Notes: generated by a model not told the origin, from the letters alone. A DNA stretch of 23,710 bases from Apostichopus parvimensis (GCA_000934455.1 KN890702.1:13141-36850), one strand, 5' to 3'; counted from the first letter of the stretch, positions 9,810 to 21,470 are shown. Made by a program: numbers and translations.

Positions 9810-11185
9810 CAAGAGATCAAAATGAGCTATACACTTCCGTTAATGAAGTACAATGTACGTGATAAATGGTTTACATGGAATAATCTACCATAGTATTATA
9901 ACCTACCGATTACATCTGGTTTATTTAGTGATGCAAAGAAAAGCTAATTCCAGTTAATGGCGACATCCTATTCGTTTAGTAACTTCCTTGAAACTTCCAA
10001 ATCTATTAATATTTCAACAAGAACATTTTCCCACCACAACATATGACACTTTGAAAAATGAAAAGCAAACTGTTTTGGGGGAAGGGGGAGTAAGAGGGGG
10101 GCAGGACCCTTGCTTTTCACATAAACTTATTAACAAAATGTAATCCGCTTTATTGTATCAATAACATACTCATTTTACATTAACTGCGATTTATGTGATA
10201 AGCTAATGGAAAGCGTTCTGTACAATGGAATTCAGTAATATGTTGTTGTCATGAACTCAATGAATGGAACTTTACAAATATTAATCTTATAGATTAGTGC
10301 GAAATTGTGATACTGGCAACTGTTTCTCAATGTAAATTTTTAATTGGTATAAAAACTACTCAATTGTTAAACTGAAATGTCATCATTTTCTTTTCTTTGA
10401 TAAGGGGTATAGAGTCTCAGACTACTATAAGATTTTCCATTTAAAACTCTAGCATACAACGAATGTATTTGATGTTCATCCATATCTCTAACTTCAATGT
10501 ATCTGAATCTATACCATGTGGTTTGGTAACATTTAACAAACTATGATGTTGGTATGAAATTGCTTCGATTTTGTTTTCAGTCCGAATTCAAGAGAGTATA
10601 TTCGTCTGTGTTTACCATTCCCTTATATAATCTTGTAACCTTCGATTGCCTTCATGATAACAAAAGTGTTATAACCTACTTAGCCAAATATTCAACAATA
10701 CAAGAATCACAATCTTAGAAATTGTGTATACAACGGAAACTGTTAAGGTAAGAAATTTACGGTTGTTCTTCCTCTCTGAACCATAGAACATTAGTTACTT
10801 GAGACTACAATATTTCCGTTTGGCGTTCCTAACGATGTTTATATCACATACTGAAGTACGGCTCTCTGTCGGACACCGTATATAAGGTATCACACAATCT
10901 ATAATCAAGCCCTCCATATACTCAGGAAATATCCAATAACCTGGAAGTAAGCTGCTGATAATGGAGGTTCCGACAATTCTTAATAATAAGTCATACTCCT
11001 TGTGTTGATGATGATCAACTTTCCGTCTGTTCGAAAAATTCTTCAATTGGAAGTGTGAAGTGTTGTCATGGAAACTTGATTATTTAGGACGAAAGGATGT
11101 TGGCAGCGGTACTAAGTAAACTGCATATATACATAAGATGTCACAGTGTATGAGATATCAACTAAGTTTTGTCATTCATTGTACT
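9810..11185. other. Non-coding spacer
   Basis: AT-rich with no supported gene. It contains a G-rich patch at about 10075-10108 and one strong isolated donor-like sequence, AAG|GTAAGAA (exon end 10747), for which I see no coding exon. A minus-strand frame at 10795-11046 (83 codons, no ATG) has a somewhat protein-like composition but no recognisable family. Confidence 0.4.
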
Positions 11186-11271
11186 ATTAATATGAAATCA
11201 GTAACTTGTGGGTGAGAATACATTCATAAACCATTAATATGAAATCAGTAACTTATGGATGAGAATACATT
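11186..11271. repeat. 47-bp tandem duplication
   Basis: Copy one starts at 11186 and copy two at 11233, each with ATTAATATGAAATCAGTAAC, then CTTGTGGGTG or CTTATGGATG, then AGAATACATTC. About 1.8 copies with few mismatches. Confidence 0.9.
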
Positions 11272-13005
11272 CCGTATAGTAAACTTTAATACTTACAGTA
11301 AGTAGAGAAATCTACCGATAGGCCTATGATCACCTCTGAACGACAAACAACACTGATACACACACTCCAATGTAAATGATTATTTGTAATATTGCAGATT
11401 CAAAAGTACTTTGATGTGGTGAAATGATCATGCATATATGTTCTTCCTCGTCGTAATGGGTCTACTTGTCACGAGTGAATAACAACTTAGTTTGTACCAA
11501 AAGGGGGCTACTATACAACGAACTTAATACCTTAAAAGTTTAATTTCAACGACCGTACATTTTTCCCTGAGTCTTTTTTTTGACTAATTAGAGTTTCCTT
11601 TCCTTTCTCTTTTATTAAAGTGTATTTTCAGATTTCAAATGCCAAACTTATGCAAGACAGAATATCAATAAAACACTAAACAGTCCTATATATATATATA
11701 TATATCTTAAATTAACAAAATTTAGTATTTTGTAGATTTTGCTTGAAAAATTTCAAAGTGTATAATAAGTTCTTTAATCTTTCGTTAAACTAATGTTAAC
11801 TATACTATTAAGGTAAAAATGGTAATAAAATTGTTATCAATAAGTGGTACGAGAACATAAAAAGAAAATAGAATCGTTTATTTAGTTTGGATACAAACAA
11901 TATGCTGCAATTTCGACCACACATGGCGAAATGTGAAATATAATATATTTATTTTCTTATTTTAACTTTAGGTTCTCGCCGTTTGTAAATAATTTCATGT
12001 TGATAGAAGAAATTTCAATCATTTTCTTATAATTAACAACCTATTTATTACTTTGTATCAAAATATAATTCGGATATGCTCCGTAAAAGTAGCTGCTATA
12101 CATCCGAGGTCACAGTGAACGTATTATACCCATTTCGCAGGATAATATGAAGTTTGAAGAAATGGTGTGATATTGTGACGTTTGTAAGATCAAACATTTT
12201 GACTTTTCACGGATCATGCAGTTACATGAGAATTTGGCAATCAGTCTTTATTTCATTTCATTTATTTGTTTATCACAACAAAATATAAACATATAATGTG
12301 AGATGATTTAATCTTCAAAAGTCAAAAGAACCCAAATGTTGCGAAAGGAAAAACACTCTGAGAAACCATATTGGGTTTGAAAAAGCAGGATTACTCCCAA
12401 AGGATGCACTTTTACAGAGTGTCCACAACGTTTACACTTTCGACTGTCAAAAAAATACAGTTTTCACTATGAAGATATAGCAAATATTTTGAAATTTGAA
12501 TTTTGGCTGAATTTGCCTATATTTCTCTTTCTCTCTCTTTCAAAGTTAACAGTTTTACACTTCTTGACGACACTCTAAACTTTTAGGGTATGTGACGTTC
12601 ATATTAAAGTTATACTATGTAGAAACAGCAGCCATTATATAGTATTCTTGACAATTCTGCAGAGTAGGAAACAACTTTGTGTCGATCCAATATAGATCTG
12701 TTATCATTTGTTTCATATTTGTCATATTAAATTAATAAAATAATGAGAATGATATGTTTTTTTTTGTATAACCTATTTTATTTCAATTGTTTCTCTACGG
12801 TCCGTTTTCTGCTTTCCATATTGCTATCTCATTTTACATCTGAATGTTATTTGATCTCCTTTCTCTCTCTTCTCTGCTTTTGTGTTGTTAACAAATTATA
12901 AGATGAGGTGAACACATGGCCTCCTTTCCCCTCCTGCCCTACCCCAATGCCCAAGAATCAGGCTCGTGGCTAAATTATTGTTTTTAACGGGACCAATGTT
13001 TTCTA
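11272..13005. other. Non-coding spacer with a (TA)n run
   Basis: No gene supported. A (TA)n run occupies 11687-11705, and a TAGGCCTA octamer lies at 11319-11326. The remainder is plain AT-rich sequence. Confidence 0.5.
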
Positions 13006-13127
13006 GGGCGGTGGGGGGGGGGTGGGGGAAGCGTAACATATGTTCTAAAAAAACAATTTCTGACAATTTTTGGAAGCCTAACAAACATTTGGGTGGTATC
13101 ATGCCCCCCCCCCCTCCCCCACCTCCC
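13006..13127. repeat. Opposed G-tract and C-tract about 75 bp apart
   Basis: A G-rich run at 13006-13028 (GGGCGGTGGGG...TGGGGG) is followed by a C-rich run at 13104-13127. The G run alone satisfies a G-quadruplex pattern, and the two runs could instead pair with each other as a hairpin stem. Confidence 0.75.
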
Positions 13128-15350
13128 TTCTAACGAAACTCAACAGAAGGACCATTTCTATATGTACTGTCTTTGCAATGAAGACATATCTAGCCAGCTT
13201 CTAGTACTCATCGCTTAGGCACGGTATACATCATGATTATCATCCATTCAACTTAAACTTTCCAGTTTCGTGGTTAACGTTCATAGATTTTAAAAGTTTA
13301 AAAATTGGATACAATTAGAGACAATATATCAGATTTGTTCAGAAGATAAGTTAAAGACGGGAAGACCACGTTATTTCCTACCCGCTGTTGTTGAATGTGT
13401 CTTTGGCTTTAAAAGTTGAAGGTTACGACAGCTATTTCAATTACATGTAAGTGATGGGATGTAGGTATAACGCAACTAAATTATCTTATCACTTATTGTC
13501 CTCATTATGATCGTGTTATAAGCAATTGAGGTTTAGTCAATGACTTTGGTTGAGCACTAACACCAGCGAAAGTACACATGGTATCCTTTAATTATGGAGG
13601 CCACAAAAAAACTGCCCGTAAGTTGAACATGCTGCTAGAGAATTTATCAGTAGTGTTTGTCAGATGTTTCTGACTCATACATCTTTCAGACTTTTTGAAG
13701 TCTTAAGTCGAACATGTTAATGAAATCACTCGATGGATAGGTCAATGGTTTGAAATAGAGTAGACCGCTTATTGAGGTTAGCACATGAGTGGCCATTATC
13801 TACCTTTCTAGCATATTTAGGACTAGACTGAAGACCATTTAAAGAGGTAACCTACATAAACTATAAGATGCAGATTAATTGAAGGTTACCTTTGGTAAAA
13901 GATTAAACCAGTATTTGGCGTTAATTTTGACAGGCAGAACCTGGACAAAATGTTGGTTTTTCCTAATCTAAGACAAAATCTATGCTCTACTTCTATTCAT
14001 GGTTTCGAATTCCTTCCCACATCAGCACCCCCCCCCCCGCCTCCTCCTACCTCCGTTATAGTGCGGTGCCGATATCCATGACATAGCCTACATCATATCA
14101 TAGCATGTTACCTGACTCATGGACAGACCAAAGACGTACCGCACAATAAGAAATGTTTACTTTAAAATGTCCTTCCGGATCTGCACTACATCATGTAAAC
14201 ACCCATAAGCGTTTCATGTCTCTTTATGACAGCTCACCTGCTACCATACCTAGCAATTTATAGCAAGATATGTATCCTAACAAACATTCGGCCTGGTTTG
14301 AGGTTTTCGAGGGGTGTAAGAAAGTCTACAAACGCACGCACGCACACACGCACCCACACAAACCGAATGTTACGAAATAGATATGCTTTTCTATCTATAT
14401 AGCTGTATCGGAATGTCATGACCGTTTAGGATGAATTGTTGAACTGCTTTTACGGTAATTTGTTTTCGAAATATTTGGCAAGCACTTGCTATACAACAAT
14501 ATTTAACCGTGATGACGGTTCAACAGTAAATCAAACGTTTCCATGGGTTTAAAATGTAGAACCGTACAGCTGTTAATTCTTTCACTGATCAAAGGTGCGC
14601 GCTTTAGACAAATAGTGATTAAAACTAAATCGAAAAATATACTTCATATTCCAACAATGATCTGTTTTTAACTTTGTATTTCAGTTCTGTAGGAAGGATA
14701 AAACGTGCAGCTAGGATGTTAACTATTAAAACAGGTGACTGTTTCCTGTGTCAAAAAGTACACAGATACCAGAATTATTTAGTTTCCAGGGTTTTATTAT
14801 TTCAACCGGCAAGAAATTCGATGCAAGAGTTAATATACATGTTTGTTCAACCACGTTGATGACAGACGGCTTTTCTTCCTCCAGACATTGGTAGGTTATT
14901 TTATCCTTGGAAAATATGAGTAAAGTAAGTAAAATTAATCACCATGTAAAAGCAATCAAAATGTAATTGGCAATGAGAGTGTGAGTACTATAAATTTGTT
15001 ACCATTATCTTATATAGAGCTTCCACATGTATGGTGCAGTCGTTTATAGAGAATTGACGATGACCGTCAAACATAATAGTCCTACCCTTAATCATGACCG
15101 ATTAATTACGACAAAAATCAGGAAATAAGGGAATCTGAAATTACCTGACCTATACTACATGCATGGGGAGAAGATTAAAGAAGGCAATAATAGCGAATTC
15201 CAAATTTAGGCTATTTCAAGTCATTTCACCCAGAATCGATACTTGACAGATGGAAGATTTTGACAATGTTAGTGCTGTGTTAATATACTGTGTTAGGTAG
15301 CGCCTTGTTTTACATCAAATGACGGCTAGCCTATATCAATATCAAGGCAT
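13128..15350. other. Non-coding spacer; one isolated splice-acceptor-like site
   Basis: No gene supported. There is a C11 run at 14028-14038 and a (CG/CA)CA-type microsatellite at 14331-14360. TTTGTATTTCAG ends at 14684 and is a good acceptor match, followed by an open frame and a possible donor (ACAG|GTGACT) near 14732. A short exon is conceivable but cannot be shown. Confidence 0.4.
14331..14360. repeat. Imperfect (ACGC)/(AC)n microsatellite
   Basis: ACGCACGCACGCACACACGC followed by ACCCACACA, alternating purine and pyrimidine. It is short and imperfect. Confidence 0.8.
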
Positions 15351-15440
15351 CCGTCCGTCCGTCCGTCCGTCCGTCCGTCCGTCCGTCCGTCCGTCCGTCC
15401 GTCCGTCCGTCCGTCCGTCCGTCCGTCCGTCCGTCCGTCC
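15351..15440. repeat. (CCGT)n microsatellite, about 22 uninterrupted units
   Basis: Ninety bases of perfect CCGT tetranucleotide, switching at 15441 to a short (ATCT)n stretch up to 15460. The purity over 22 units suggests a young, length-variable locus, and assembly length here may be unreliable. Confidence 0.97.
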
Positions 15441-15460
15441 ATCAATCTATCTATCTATAT

Positions 15461-16993
15461 TTCGGGGTCAGTCAGAGGTGGTGCCCTAAAACAGCTCAAA
15501 GAAATGAATATTTCGAACTGACAATAGGAAAATATTAAGAAACATTCCATCAAGAATGAGAATCTAAACATCAGTTCAAAGCTTTGTCAAAGCTATATAG
15601 CACCATTTTGCATCCAAGCCACCTTACTTAACTAAAACATTTTCAAAGGGGACGAGTGTCCACTCCTCCCCCTGGAACGACACCCCATGCACGGAGTGAC
15701 AAAGGAAGGCTTTGCCCCGGGTGCGAACTATTCTAGATACGCAACAGGTATCGAGGAGTTCCAATAAATTGCAAACTGGTTAATACTTCTGTTCACGATG
15801 CTTTAAAGTTAAGTTTTATAAAGGTTGTAAACTTGAGGTCATTGGTTCTTGTCTCGTTAGGCTGGTCACGTTCTAATTAATAAGTGATTACGAAGAAAAC
15901 AGACCGAAGTATTGCATCCGTTGTGTGGTCATGTCATATACGGTAGCTTAGCTGGTTTTAACAATGCGGTGATTCTATTCATGGAGATTAAGAAGACTGA
16001 CCATCAGGACACTATAGTATTACAAGGGATGCTACAGAGTAAAATTAGTATCTTACAGCATATTGCACGTACTGCATGTTGTGAGTATTCGTAGTATCAT
16101 AGCAAATATGAAGTCTTTCCAAAAATTAAGTTGGGTTATATTTGGTCAATATTTTAGCCAAAGACTCGGAAATTTCGGAACACTGCATCGATATTTGTTG
16201 AGTAACCAACCTACCCTCCACTCCCAATCCTACCCTTCTCAACCAACCCTACCCCCCCCCCCACTCCCAATCCCAACCATATAGTTATGAGTTTAGTGTC
16301 AATACCTCATCATGACTATAGACAACCATTGAGATTACTAACATGGGGGAATAACAGAAGCCTACAACAACATATGATTTTTGTCTTCTAAATAATATCA
16401 GTGCTGCTGGTATCAGCGAACCCCCTCCCCTACTCCTCCTCTTACTAAAAAATATATCATTAGCAGTTTCGAAACGTCCTTTAAAGGAATGACACTTTTT
16501 GACATGTGTCAATTCAATACTCTGCTTTAATTTAATAATTTAATCAGATTAACATGTGTATTCGATAACTGACCATTCCCTAAGTTGAAAAGAAAAACAG
16601 TGCTTGATTCCTATACGGCTGTAAAAAAGATTAAATAGACGTTATGGTATTTGAATCTGTATATATCTTATACAATCTAATAATATTTTTAAACGATTCA
16701 TTAAAGTCAGGGATAAGTTTTGATAACTCAATGTCAGTTAATATCCTCAGTAGGAAATCTCGACGTTTTAACGTAGGTCAACTGAGATGCCGAACAGAGC
16801 ACATCATTATGGAATATTTTTGGTTTTGCACTAAAGGTGAGAAACATCTCCTTATTGTATTGTATACAACGATGCGGTATGACGTCATCATGAAATCTGC
16901 ACAGGCTGAAATCGGCAAAGATAGCACAAAGGATGTCGCACTATGAGATATAAAAGTATGCACGGTTAAGATGAAGTGACTTGCGCAGAGGCA
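15461..16993. other. Non-coding spacer with a C-rich patch
   Basis: No supported gene. 16207-16280 is C-rich with a short internal duplication (CCACTCCCAATCC twice) and a C11 run. A 100-codon ATG frame at 16644-16946 is unrecognised, AT-rich and probably chance. Confidence 0.4.
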
Positions 16994-17602
16994 TGGTTAC
17001 CATCATGTAGAGTCACCACGCGGTAAGAATAACATGAGGCAATGTTACCATTGTGGTAGCGTTACCATTGGGGTACTTTTTTTACCATTTTGGTAGTGTT
17101 ACCATCATGTAGTGCTACAGTGAGGTTGTGTTACCATGTGGTAGCATCACCATGTAATAGGGATGGTATGAGGGAATGTTACCATTGTGGTAGTGGTACA
17201 CTGAGGTAGGGTTACCATGAGGTAGTGTCACCATGAGTTATAAGGTCACGAGGTAAGAAAACTCGAGGTAGTGTTACCGTTGAAGAAGTGCTATCACGAC
17301 GTTGAGTTATACCATGATGTGGTATGAGGTAGTATTGTGGATGTAGGTACACCACCACGAGTGTTAAAGGGAGGTAGGGACACCATCAGGAAGGCATAAG
17401 TGATGTAGTGTTATTATGAGGTTGGGTTATAGTAATAGGTAGGGTTAATGATGACGTATGTTTACCGTGAGGAAAGGTTACCATGAGGTGAGGTTAATGA
17501 TTGGGGTGTGGTTACCTTGGGAAATAGAGAATGAGGTAGAGTTAATGATGGTGTATGATTACCGTGAAGTATAAGGTTACAGTGAGGTAGGATTACCATT
17601 CC
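16994..17602. repeat. Degenerate 16-bp minisatellite, unit TGTTACCATGAGGTAG
   Basis: About 600 bp of diverged tandem copies around a 16-bp consensus in which TACC and GGTA are inverted repeats, so each unit is a small imperfect palindrome. Copies are clearest at 17040-17230 (TTACCATTGTGGTAG, TTACCATGTGGTAG, TTACCATGAGGTAG). They degrade and gain indels towards 17600, which suggests an old array. Confidence 0.85.
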
Positions 17603-17701
17603 GAATAGATATTATAAATAGGCAACGGAACTTCACTTCTAATCTTTCGTTATTCTTGAACTAGCCTGAGCCTCCTATAGGCCTATAGTCAGTCTTTACG
17701 T

Positions 17702-18026
17702 CAGAGGTTCCCTAACTGGGGTGCATGAACCACCAGGGGGTGCGTGAGTCCATCCTAGGGGGTTCGTGAGACGTTTCAGAATGTCAAAACTAGAGTACTT
17801 TTTGTTGAACTTAAAGTTTATATATTATATAATTTAGTAATGTACAAAAGTCGTACCTATCGACAAACTCTGCAATATTACACTATGAACTTGATCTTTT
17901 ACGAAGTACTGTTATGCGTATTATAGTATAATAATGACTCTGATCGTGTCTCGAAAAGTTGGGTGTTCGTGGACAACTCTGACATCCACAGGGGGTTCGT
18001 GGGGGGATAAAGTTAAGGAAACCATG
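17702..18026. mobile_element. hAT-like non-autonomous DNA transposon (MITE), ~325 bp
   Basis: The left end CAGAGGTTCCCTAACT and the reverse complement of the right end CATGGTTTCCTTAACT match at 12 of 16 positions. They resemble the CAG-GGTTCCCAAACT termini of many hAT elements. Subterminal GGGGGTTCGTG motifs recur near both ends. Flanks are CTTTACGT on the left and TTTTATACGT on the right, consistent with a decayed 8-bp target duplication carrying a 2-base insertion. The interior is AT-rich and non-coding, so transposase would have to be supplied elsewhere. Confidence 0.75.
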
Positions 18027-18798
18027 TTTTATACGTGATCAGACGCACATGGAATGAACCCAAGAATAATCATGTACTGCTATAGCATAAAACCATCGTA
18101 CAAGTAGGCTAATCCATGCAATGTGGTAACATAATCCAATGTGTCATCACTGACATGCTGAGTTTGAATACGTCCAGGATCCCGACGTCTATCGAATCAT
18201 TAACACCTGTTCAACTTTCGTTTCCTGACCCCCAAATTTATTAATTTGTCACGTATCTAGTTTGTCATTCCATAATTACAAACAGCCTGGATGAAGTATC
18301 ATTAAATTACATTACCTTTGCGACCTTCCCAACGGACTCAAGCGCATCTTATACACTTTTTGATGTTTACCACCATACGAAATTGTGTGTAAAATTTGAT
18401 TAGCTAAGCCGAGCTCCATTGCTGCTGAGAGGACAACTGCTTACCAAATACTAAAAAAATTTAGTCAAAATTTAATTTTTAGGTCAAGAAACTTAGCTGA
18501 CGTTAATGAATGCTGAATTTAGTCGGTTGTGTTTCAAAATAGGTATCCTCTTCTATATCCCTAGATCACTGTGGTATCAAATGTTATGTTCGCCCAAAAC
18601 GTAAAGGTCCTAAGTAGGCTAGGCTTGGCATAACTATACTATTCAAAACTGTGGTGTAGGCATAGGATTACCGGTTATATGGGACATATCATCATGTTCT
18701 GATTGGGAATCATCAACTTCCTTTTGTCTTGCTCTTCTTACATTTCCTTATGCTGACGTACGGTGTCATCCACACATAGATATCGCTGTTACATTATA
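18027..18798. other. Spacer between two MITEs
   Basis: No gene, RNA or repeat recognised. Confidence 0.45.
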
Positions 18799-19003
18799 CA
18801 GCAAGTTGGGACAATTTCCTAATGCTAATACCTCTCTAAACTATCATCCCATATCATGCTTCAAAGCACTCGTACTGACAGTATGAACAGTTCCTAACCT
18901 TTATCTGATAGAAACATATTCATACTGCTCAGACTGACAATACGAGTGCTCTGAGAGCGGGACATGACAGTACAGTATAGAAAAAAATTGTCCCAACTGG
19001 GGG
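18799..19003. mobile_element. Palindromic MITE with 7-bp target duplication
   Basis: AGTTGGGACAATTT near the left end is exactly inverted near the right end (18986-18999). An inner pair, AGCACTCGTACTGACAGTAT (from 18865) against the complement of 18919-18950, makes most of the element one long imperfect hairpin. The 7 bases CATTATA occur directly on both sides (18792-18798 and 19004-19010), an insertion footprint that could be an 8-bp duplication with one mismatch. There is no coding capacity. The family is probably hAT-like, but this is not certain. Confidence 0.8.
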
Positions 19004-19046
19004 CATTATAATAATGAGCTATGCATATTCATTAGTTTAGGCCTAC

Positions 19047-19053
19047 TATAAAA
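19047..19053 (+). promoter_or_regulatory. Possible TATA box
   Basis: TATAAAA lies 18 bases after an octamer-like ATGCATAT (19021-19028), with an initiator-like CTCAATT about 30 bases downstream. No gene is recognised after it, so it may be chance in AT-rich DNA. Confidence 0.2.
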
Positions 19054-19679
19054 CCGAGCTTCGTTGACTGTGCTCTTCTCAATTAGCACCGTGAATAAAA
19101 GGTATGACTATGTATCTCTTAACAACTGATAACGTGCACCTATAGTCAGCGATGTTGACGGACTCTTCGGGTATGTAGACTCGAGCAATAGAGCAAACTA
19201 TGCAAATCTGGTTCTATTTATATACCAGGGAGTTGTTATGGAACTCCTTGCTTATACGACCCACAAAACTGCAAAACGTGTGGAAGATGATTCTGCTGCC
19301 ATTTCTTCCGAAAGTAATATCAGCGCAGCCTTAACATTAATTTCATTACTTTACAAAGCGAAATGCAGATGGACATGGCTTGAGAACAATTCCCTGCCAG
19401 AATAAGGTAACTTTTGTTGTCATGCTTACATGATCGGCTGCTATGGGAGACATCATGCACTATTGAGTTCGTATGTATCATACCTGATGGTGTCGGTTAA
19501 GACTTACTTCTTTGATGTACATGTCAGTTTAAGTATAGAGGCTAAGTTTTTGTTTACAAAACGGAAGAAGTTAAGAACGTGTGTTTTGCGTTTTGCTCAT
19601 TCATTAATATTAATTAACAAGTTATACATGATAATGAAATTCATAAACGACTCCAAAGTCTTCGCTCTGTCTCATTGTT
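19054..19679. other. Spacer
   Basis: No gene supported. The long plus-strand frame starting at 19430 runs into the SINE and is explained by it. Confidence 0.4.
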
Positions 19680-19921
19680 GTATGTATGTATGTATTTTAG
19701 ATCCTCCTGCAAGCAGGAACTTGCGAAGAAGCCTCATTGGCTTATCAATGCCGCAAGCTGACCGAAGTCAGTCTCTTAGATTCATATTTAACGTCCATGA
19801 TTATGAACTGTCAATTGTCAACAACGCTGTAACTGGACGACATACATTAATCTTAGAGTGACTCGAACCGGGGACCTTATGATTGGAAGGCACCGGCGTT
19901 AACCACTGAGCTAACACTCCC
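19680..19921 (-). mobile_element. tRNA-derived SINE, minus strand
   Basis: Read on the minus strand, a tRNA-like head carries a pol III A box (TTAGCTCAGTGG, complement of 19903-19914) and a B box (GGTTCGAGTC, complement of 19860-19869) at normal spacing. A tRNA-unrelated body follows, then a tail of ATAC/TACA repeats (complement of 19680-19695). The T-stem is not complementary and the acceptor 3' strand is degenerate, so this is a SINE head and not a working tRNA. The total of about 240 bp fits a SINE. No convincing target duplication was found. Confidence 0.82.
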
Positions 19922-19944
19922 AGCTAACACTCCGAGCTAACACT
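19908..19944. repeat. 13-bp triplication at the SINE 5' end
   Basis: GAGCTAACACTCC (19908-19920), CAGCTAACACTCC (19921-19933) and GAGCTAACACT (19934-19944) are head-to-tail. The first copy is part of the tRNA-like A-box region, so the start of the SINE has been copied twice outward. Confidence 0.9.
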
Positions 19945-21430
19945 GTTAGGCTCATTATCTTTCTAAAGGCGAGAACAAACGACAAAACTCGCAGCTGTCA
20001 AACCAGGCAACTGTTAGGACATACAGGAGAGCTTCAGTCAGTGTCTCTTCCAGACTATTCCAATGCTGGAAAAGATATGAATTATACTTATTTCTGCTAT
20101 CATATGCTTTTGTCCAGAAACCGTGAGAAGTTTCAACACTAACGGTCAGTTGTTATGTATTAGACAGGAGATACAGGGACGAGTTCTAACCGCAACATGT
20201 ACCTTAATAAGGTATAATTGAGGAATAACGGAAATTTCGTATGTGAATTAATGTAGCCCAATATTTTTCTATTTGATGCGTTACGGAAGCCTACATGTGA
20301 CATAGACAGAATGGCACCGGTCTCAGTATATATCACACGAGCCAACCTTCAAAGTTATTGTGACTAGTAATAGTTCCCTGTTAATATTCGCCCCACCCCC
20401 ATCAACACACTGACTGGATTTTAATTGGAATTAAACTCAATCCATAGTAAACTTCAATGCCTATAGCGATAGCACTTGGTGGGGATAAACTACTTCCGAG
20501 TTTCGAGGTATTAGTATTTCTGGGGGAAACGATTCTATAAGTATCTTACTTCTGTTTTCTTCATTTCCATGCACGAATTGGATATGTATAATTAAGAATA
20601 TTTGTTCACTTGACTTATTGTTGACTTTCATATGTTTATGTGATATCGAGTATTTATGCTGTTTCATTGTGATTGTCATTCATTGTCATTGAATTGGATA
20701 TATAGGTGTATATCGATCTGTAGATAGGCCCCTTCTGGTGATAAAGTGTTGTTACATTAAAAAAGTCTTGTGTTCATAGTTCTTGCTTATGTATTTTTGG
20801 TTTTATCTATATGTTATGATTTATTTATCTTTTCTAGTAATACTTTTGCTTAAGAAATGTCATCCAAGATAGAGCTTGGGCACGAAAACCAACCTACTTA
20901 CAGGATCCCTTTTCACCCCAGTGACCTTGTATCGAGACTGTGACTGTACGATCATCGTCAAAAGTGTATAACGACTCCCATAGAAATTGAATAGATACTA
21001 CGCATGATCTTATAGTCAATGCATATTCAGATGTATTGAATATTCAGTGTGTTTCACCAGCATTTCCAAATGAGATATTCCAGTGATATTGCATGTGGAA
21101 GATATTAATAATTACATGGCAATCACAGAACAATCATTCCCCATTACGCCATGAGAACTTACGGATCGCTTAATTGGATAAGAATTATGACAACCAGATG
21201 TGTGCTTTCTCTTTATAACCTCATGGGATACTGGAATGAATAACAAAAGCAGAAATAACAGCGAATTTCTCTTGAAATCCTATACTATGTTGAAAGGAAC
21301 TACAGTGTGTTATTCGGTATGTTACTAGGTACAGCGACTTATGATGCCCCACCCCCTTCGCAGCCTCCCCGCACCGCCCACAGCAACACAAGTTTGTACA
21401 GAGACTGCCATCATGATTCAGTTAACATAA
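19945..21430. other. Non-coding spacer
   Basis: No gene, RNA or mobile element supported. Short frames here are AT-rich and unrecognised. Confidence 0.45.
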
Positions 21431-21470
21431 GGCTGGACAGCTCAGCGGGTAGAGCACAGCTTTCGCAGCC
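21431..21470 (+). pseudogene. 5' half of a tRNA-like sequence (SINE-head or tRNA fragment)
   Basis: The segment reads as an acceptor 5' strand (GGCTGGA), a complete D-arm and A box (CAGCTCAGCGGGTAGAGCA) and the start of an anticodon arm (CTTTCGCAGCC). It then breaks off into AT-rich sequence, with no B box in the next 60 bases. It is therefore a truncated tRNA or SINE head. It belongs to a different tRNA type from the SINE at 19680-19921. Confidence 0.6.

Noticed and set aside
10795..11046. 83-codon minus-strand frame
   Set aside because: The composition is somewhat protein-like, but it has no ATG, only a weak acceptor and no recognisable family. An exon cannot be excluded.
16644..16946. 100-codon plus-strand ATG frame
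   Set aside because: AT-rich and unrecognised, with no supporting splice or promoter context.
19430..19861. 143-codon plus-strand frame
   Set aside because: The C-terminal third is antisense SINE sequence, and the start is AT-rich spacer. No domain is seen.
19855..19921. Functional tRNA gene on the minus strand
   Set aside because: A and B boxes are present, but the T-stem does not pair, the acceptor 3' strand is degenerate, and a SINE body and tail follow directly.
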